From contig JAOUJU010000081.1 in the NCBI GenBank assembly GCA_029883045.1, positions 1-7,522 on the forward strand: 7,522 nt of DNA. The letters are read 5' to 3'. The translations under genes and the position numbers were made by a program. Origin of the DNA: Rhodospirillaceae bacterium. Lineage in GTDB: Bacteria > Pseudomonadota > Alphaproteobacteria > Rhodospirillales > Magnetovibrionaceae. This document shows positions 6,740 to 7,522 of the stretch, piece after piece. The notes below the pieces were generated by a model. It did no database searches. It saw nothing but the letters and a program-made list of their open reading frames with translations, and had not been told where the DNA came from. How positions within the stretch are numbered: the stretch's first letter is position 1; each line of letters begins with the position of its first letter.

Positions 6740-7522
6740 TATTTGGCCCCCCCTACCTTGGGGCGAAATCTAGTCAAGGCCAAAACTAGGCCCATACCAA
6801 AAGCAAGTGCAATGGTTGATGACCCGCCATAAGAAATAAACGGTAATGTCATTCCCTTGGGCGGCATAAGATTAGTGGTGGATGCAATATTTATTATTGC
6901 TTGCAAGGCAAATTGAACCAGCAACCCGGTAGTGGCGACCACAACAAAGAAATCGGTATCGCGAAATGTTCTAGAAAACCCGCGCAATACAATAAATGCA
7001 AATAGAACCACAATAAATAAACAAACCAGCAAACCAAATTCTTCGCCGGCAACTGCAAGAATGAAATCGGTGTGGGCATCGGGCAGCACTTCCTTAACCC
7101 GCCCTTCGCCGGGGCCGCGGCCAAACAATCCACCATTTTGAAATGCACTTAAGGCACGGTCAACTTGGTATCCATCGCCAACTGCGGGATCAAGAAAACG
7201 GTCTATACGTCCGCGAACGTGATCAAACATAAAGTATGCACCGATACCACCTAGCAAAAACAGCAGGGCAACTGCCGCCACCAATATCCACGGCAAACCA
7301 GCGATAAAAAACTGCACGCCCCAGACAACCGAAACAACGACGCTCATCCCGAAATCCGGTTGTAACAATAACAATCCAGCAACCAAAACCCAAAGTCCGG
7401 TGGCAATTGCGTATCCGGGTATTTCGTCGTCTAGCCTTTGTGAGGAAAACATCCATGCAGCTATTACCGCAAAACTTGGTTTTATGAACTCTGACGGTTG
7501 CAGTGAAAACCCGGCAAAAGAA
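6739..7522 (-). CDS. ftsW: FtsW, septal peptidoglycan polymerase (SEDS family), 5' end outside the window
   Basis: FtsW is a polytopic inner-membrane SEDS glycosyltransferase that polymerises lipid II at the septum with its partner class B PBP (FtsI). The frame stays open to the window edge, so 260 C-terminal residues are visible of a protein usually near 370-390; the true start is off the window. Counting visible residues from the edge, the family motif QPSEF is at 8-12, LLQPDFG at 52-58, RGRIDRFLDP at 103-112, the large periplasmic loop with GGLFGRGPGEG at 130-140, LPDAHTDF at 146-153 and PFISYGGSS at 227-235. The Asp of HTDF (152) matches the position proposed as catalytic in SEDS enzymes. 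Several hydrophobic segments separate these motifs. The Met codon at 7452 lies inside the conserved domain and is not a start. The stop TAA shares one base with the murG ATG. The C-terminus is short (VGGAK) and its Gly codons create a run of seven G just upstream of murG. Confidence 0.96.
   Translation of the reverse strand, partial: SFAGFSLQPSEFIKPSFAVIAAWMFSSQRLDDEIPGYAIATGLWVLVAGLLLLQPDFGMSVVVSVVWGVQFFIAGLPWILVAAVALLFLLGGIGAYFMFDHVRGRIDRFLDPAVGDGYQVDRALSAFQNGGLFGRGPGEGRVKEVLPDAHTDFILAVAGEEFGLLVCLFIVVLFAFIVLRGFSRTFRDTDFFVVVATTGLLVQFALQAIINIASTTNLMPPKGMTLPFISYGGSSTIALAFGMGLVLALTRFRPKVGGAK
6740..6764 (-). promoter_or_regulatory. G-run ribosome-binding site of murG with a possible sequestering hairpin
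   Basis: On the minus strand the last codons of ftsW contain GCCCC (6764-6760) followed by a run of seven G (6753-6747), seven bases before the murG ATG. The G-run can pair with the CCUCC tail of 16S rRNA using one G-U pair. It can also pair with the preceding GCCCC to make a five-pair GC stem (6764-6760 with 6750-6746) around a nine-base loop. Such a hairpin would hide the ribosome-binding site until a ribosome finishing ftsW opens it. The sequence is seen directly; the coupling role is inferred. Confidence 0.4.

Noticed and set aside
1..7522. Search for a novel system, mobile element, RNA gene or CRISPR array
   Set aside because: Apart from the two spacers, every base is covered by a conserved dcw gene with intact motifs; no inverted terminal repeats, spacer-repeat units or tRNA-like folds were seen.

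Overview
The window is a contiguous piece of the division and cell wall (dcw) cluster of a bacterium, almost certainly an alphaproteobacterium. All genes are read on the minus strand, so transcription runs from high to low coordinates: ftsW (5' end cut by the window) - murG - murC - murB - ddlB - ftsQ - ftsA, followed by 144 bases of AT-rich non-coding DNA before the window ends. This gene order, the alphaproteobacterial look of FtsQ and FtsA, and the local use of GANTC sites (the CcrM methyltransferase target) support the class. The base composition is moderate and the protein style would suit a marine or Rhodospirillales-like lineage such as SAR116, but that finer placement is only a guess.

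Layout: 6739-7522 ftsW (lipid II polymerase, C-terminal 260 residues); 5600-6739 murG (makes lipid II); 4167-5603 murC (adds L-Ala to UDP-MurNAc); 3229-4170 murB (makes UDP-MurNAc); 2324-3232 ddlB (makes D-Ala-D-Ala); 1449-2324 ftsQ (divisome scaffold); 145-1410 ftsA (actin-like membrane anchor for FtsZ). The first five junctions overlap by one base (TAATG) or four bases (ATGA), which suggests a single transcript with translational coupling. The only gap is the 38 bases between ftsQ and ftsA, and ftsA also appears to use a TTG start.

Together the enzymes cover part of the cytoplasmic precursor pathway (MurB, MurC, Ddl), its last membrane-side step (MurG) and septal polymerisation (FtsW). FtsQ and FtsA belong to the division machine. 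ftsZ is expected just beyond coordinate 1 but is not in the window.

The genes are ordinary, full-length members of known families with their key motifs intact. I see no mobile element, CRISPR array, RNA gene, toxin or defence system, or foreign insertion. The one signal that the genes do not explain is in the ftsA-downstream spacer: three copies of a 10-base element, TTTCTGANTC on the plus strand, spaced 22 and 33 bases apart, plus a fourth GANTC site, all within 60 bases. This is a good candidate for a methylation-dependent control region of ftsZ.
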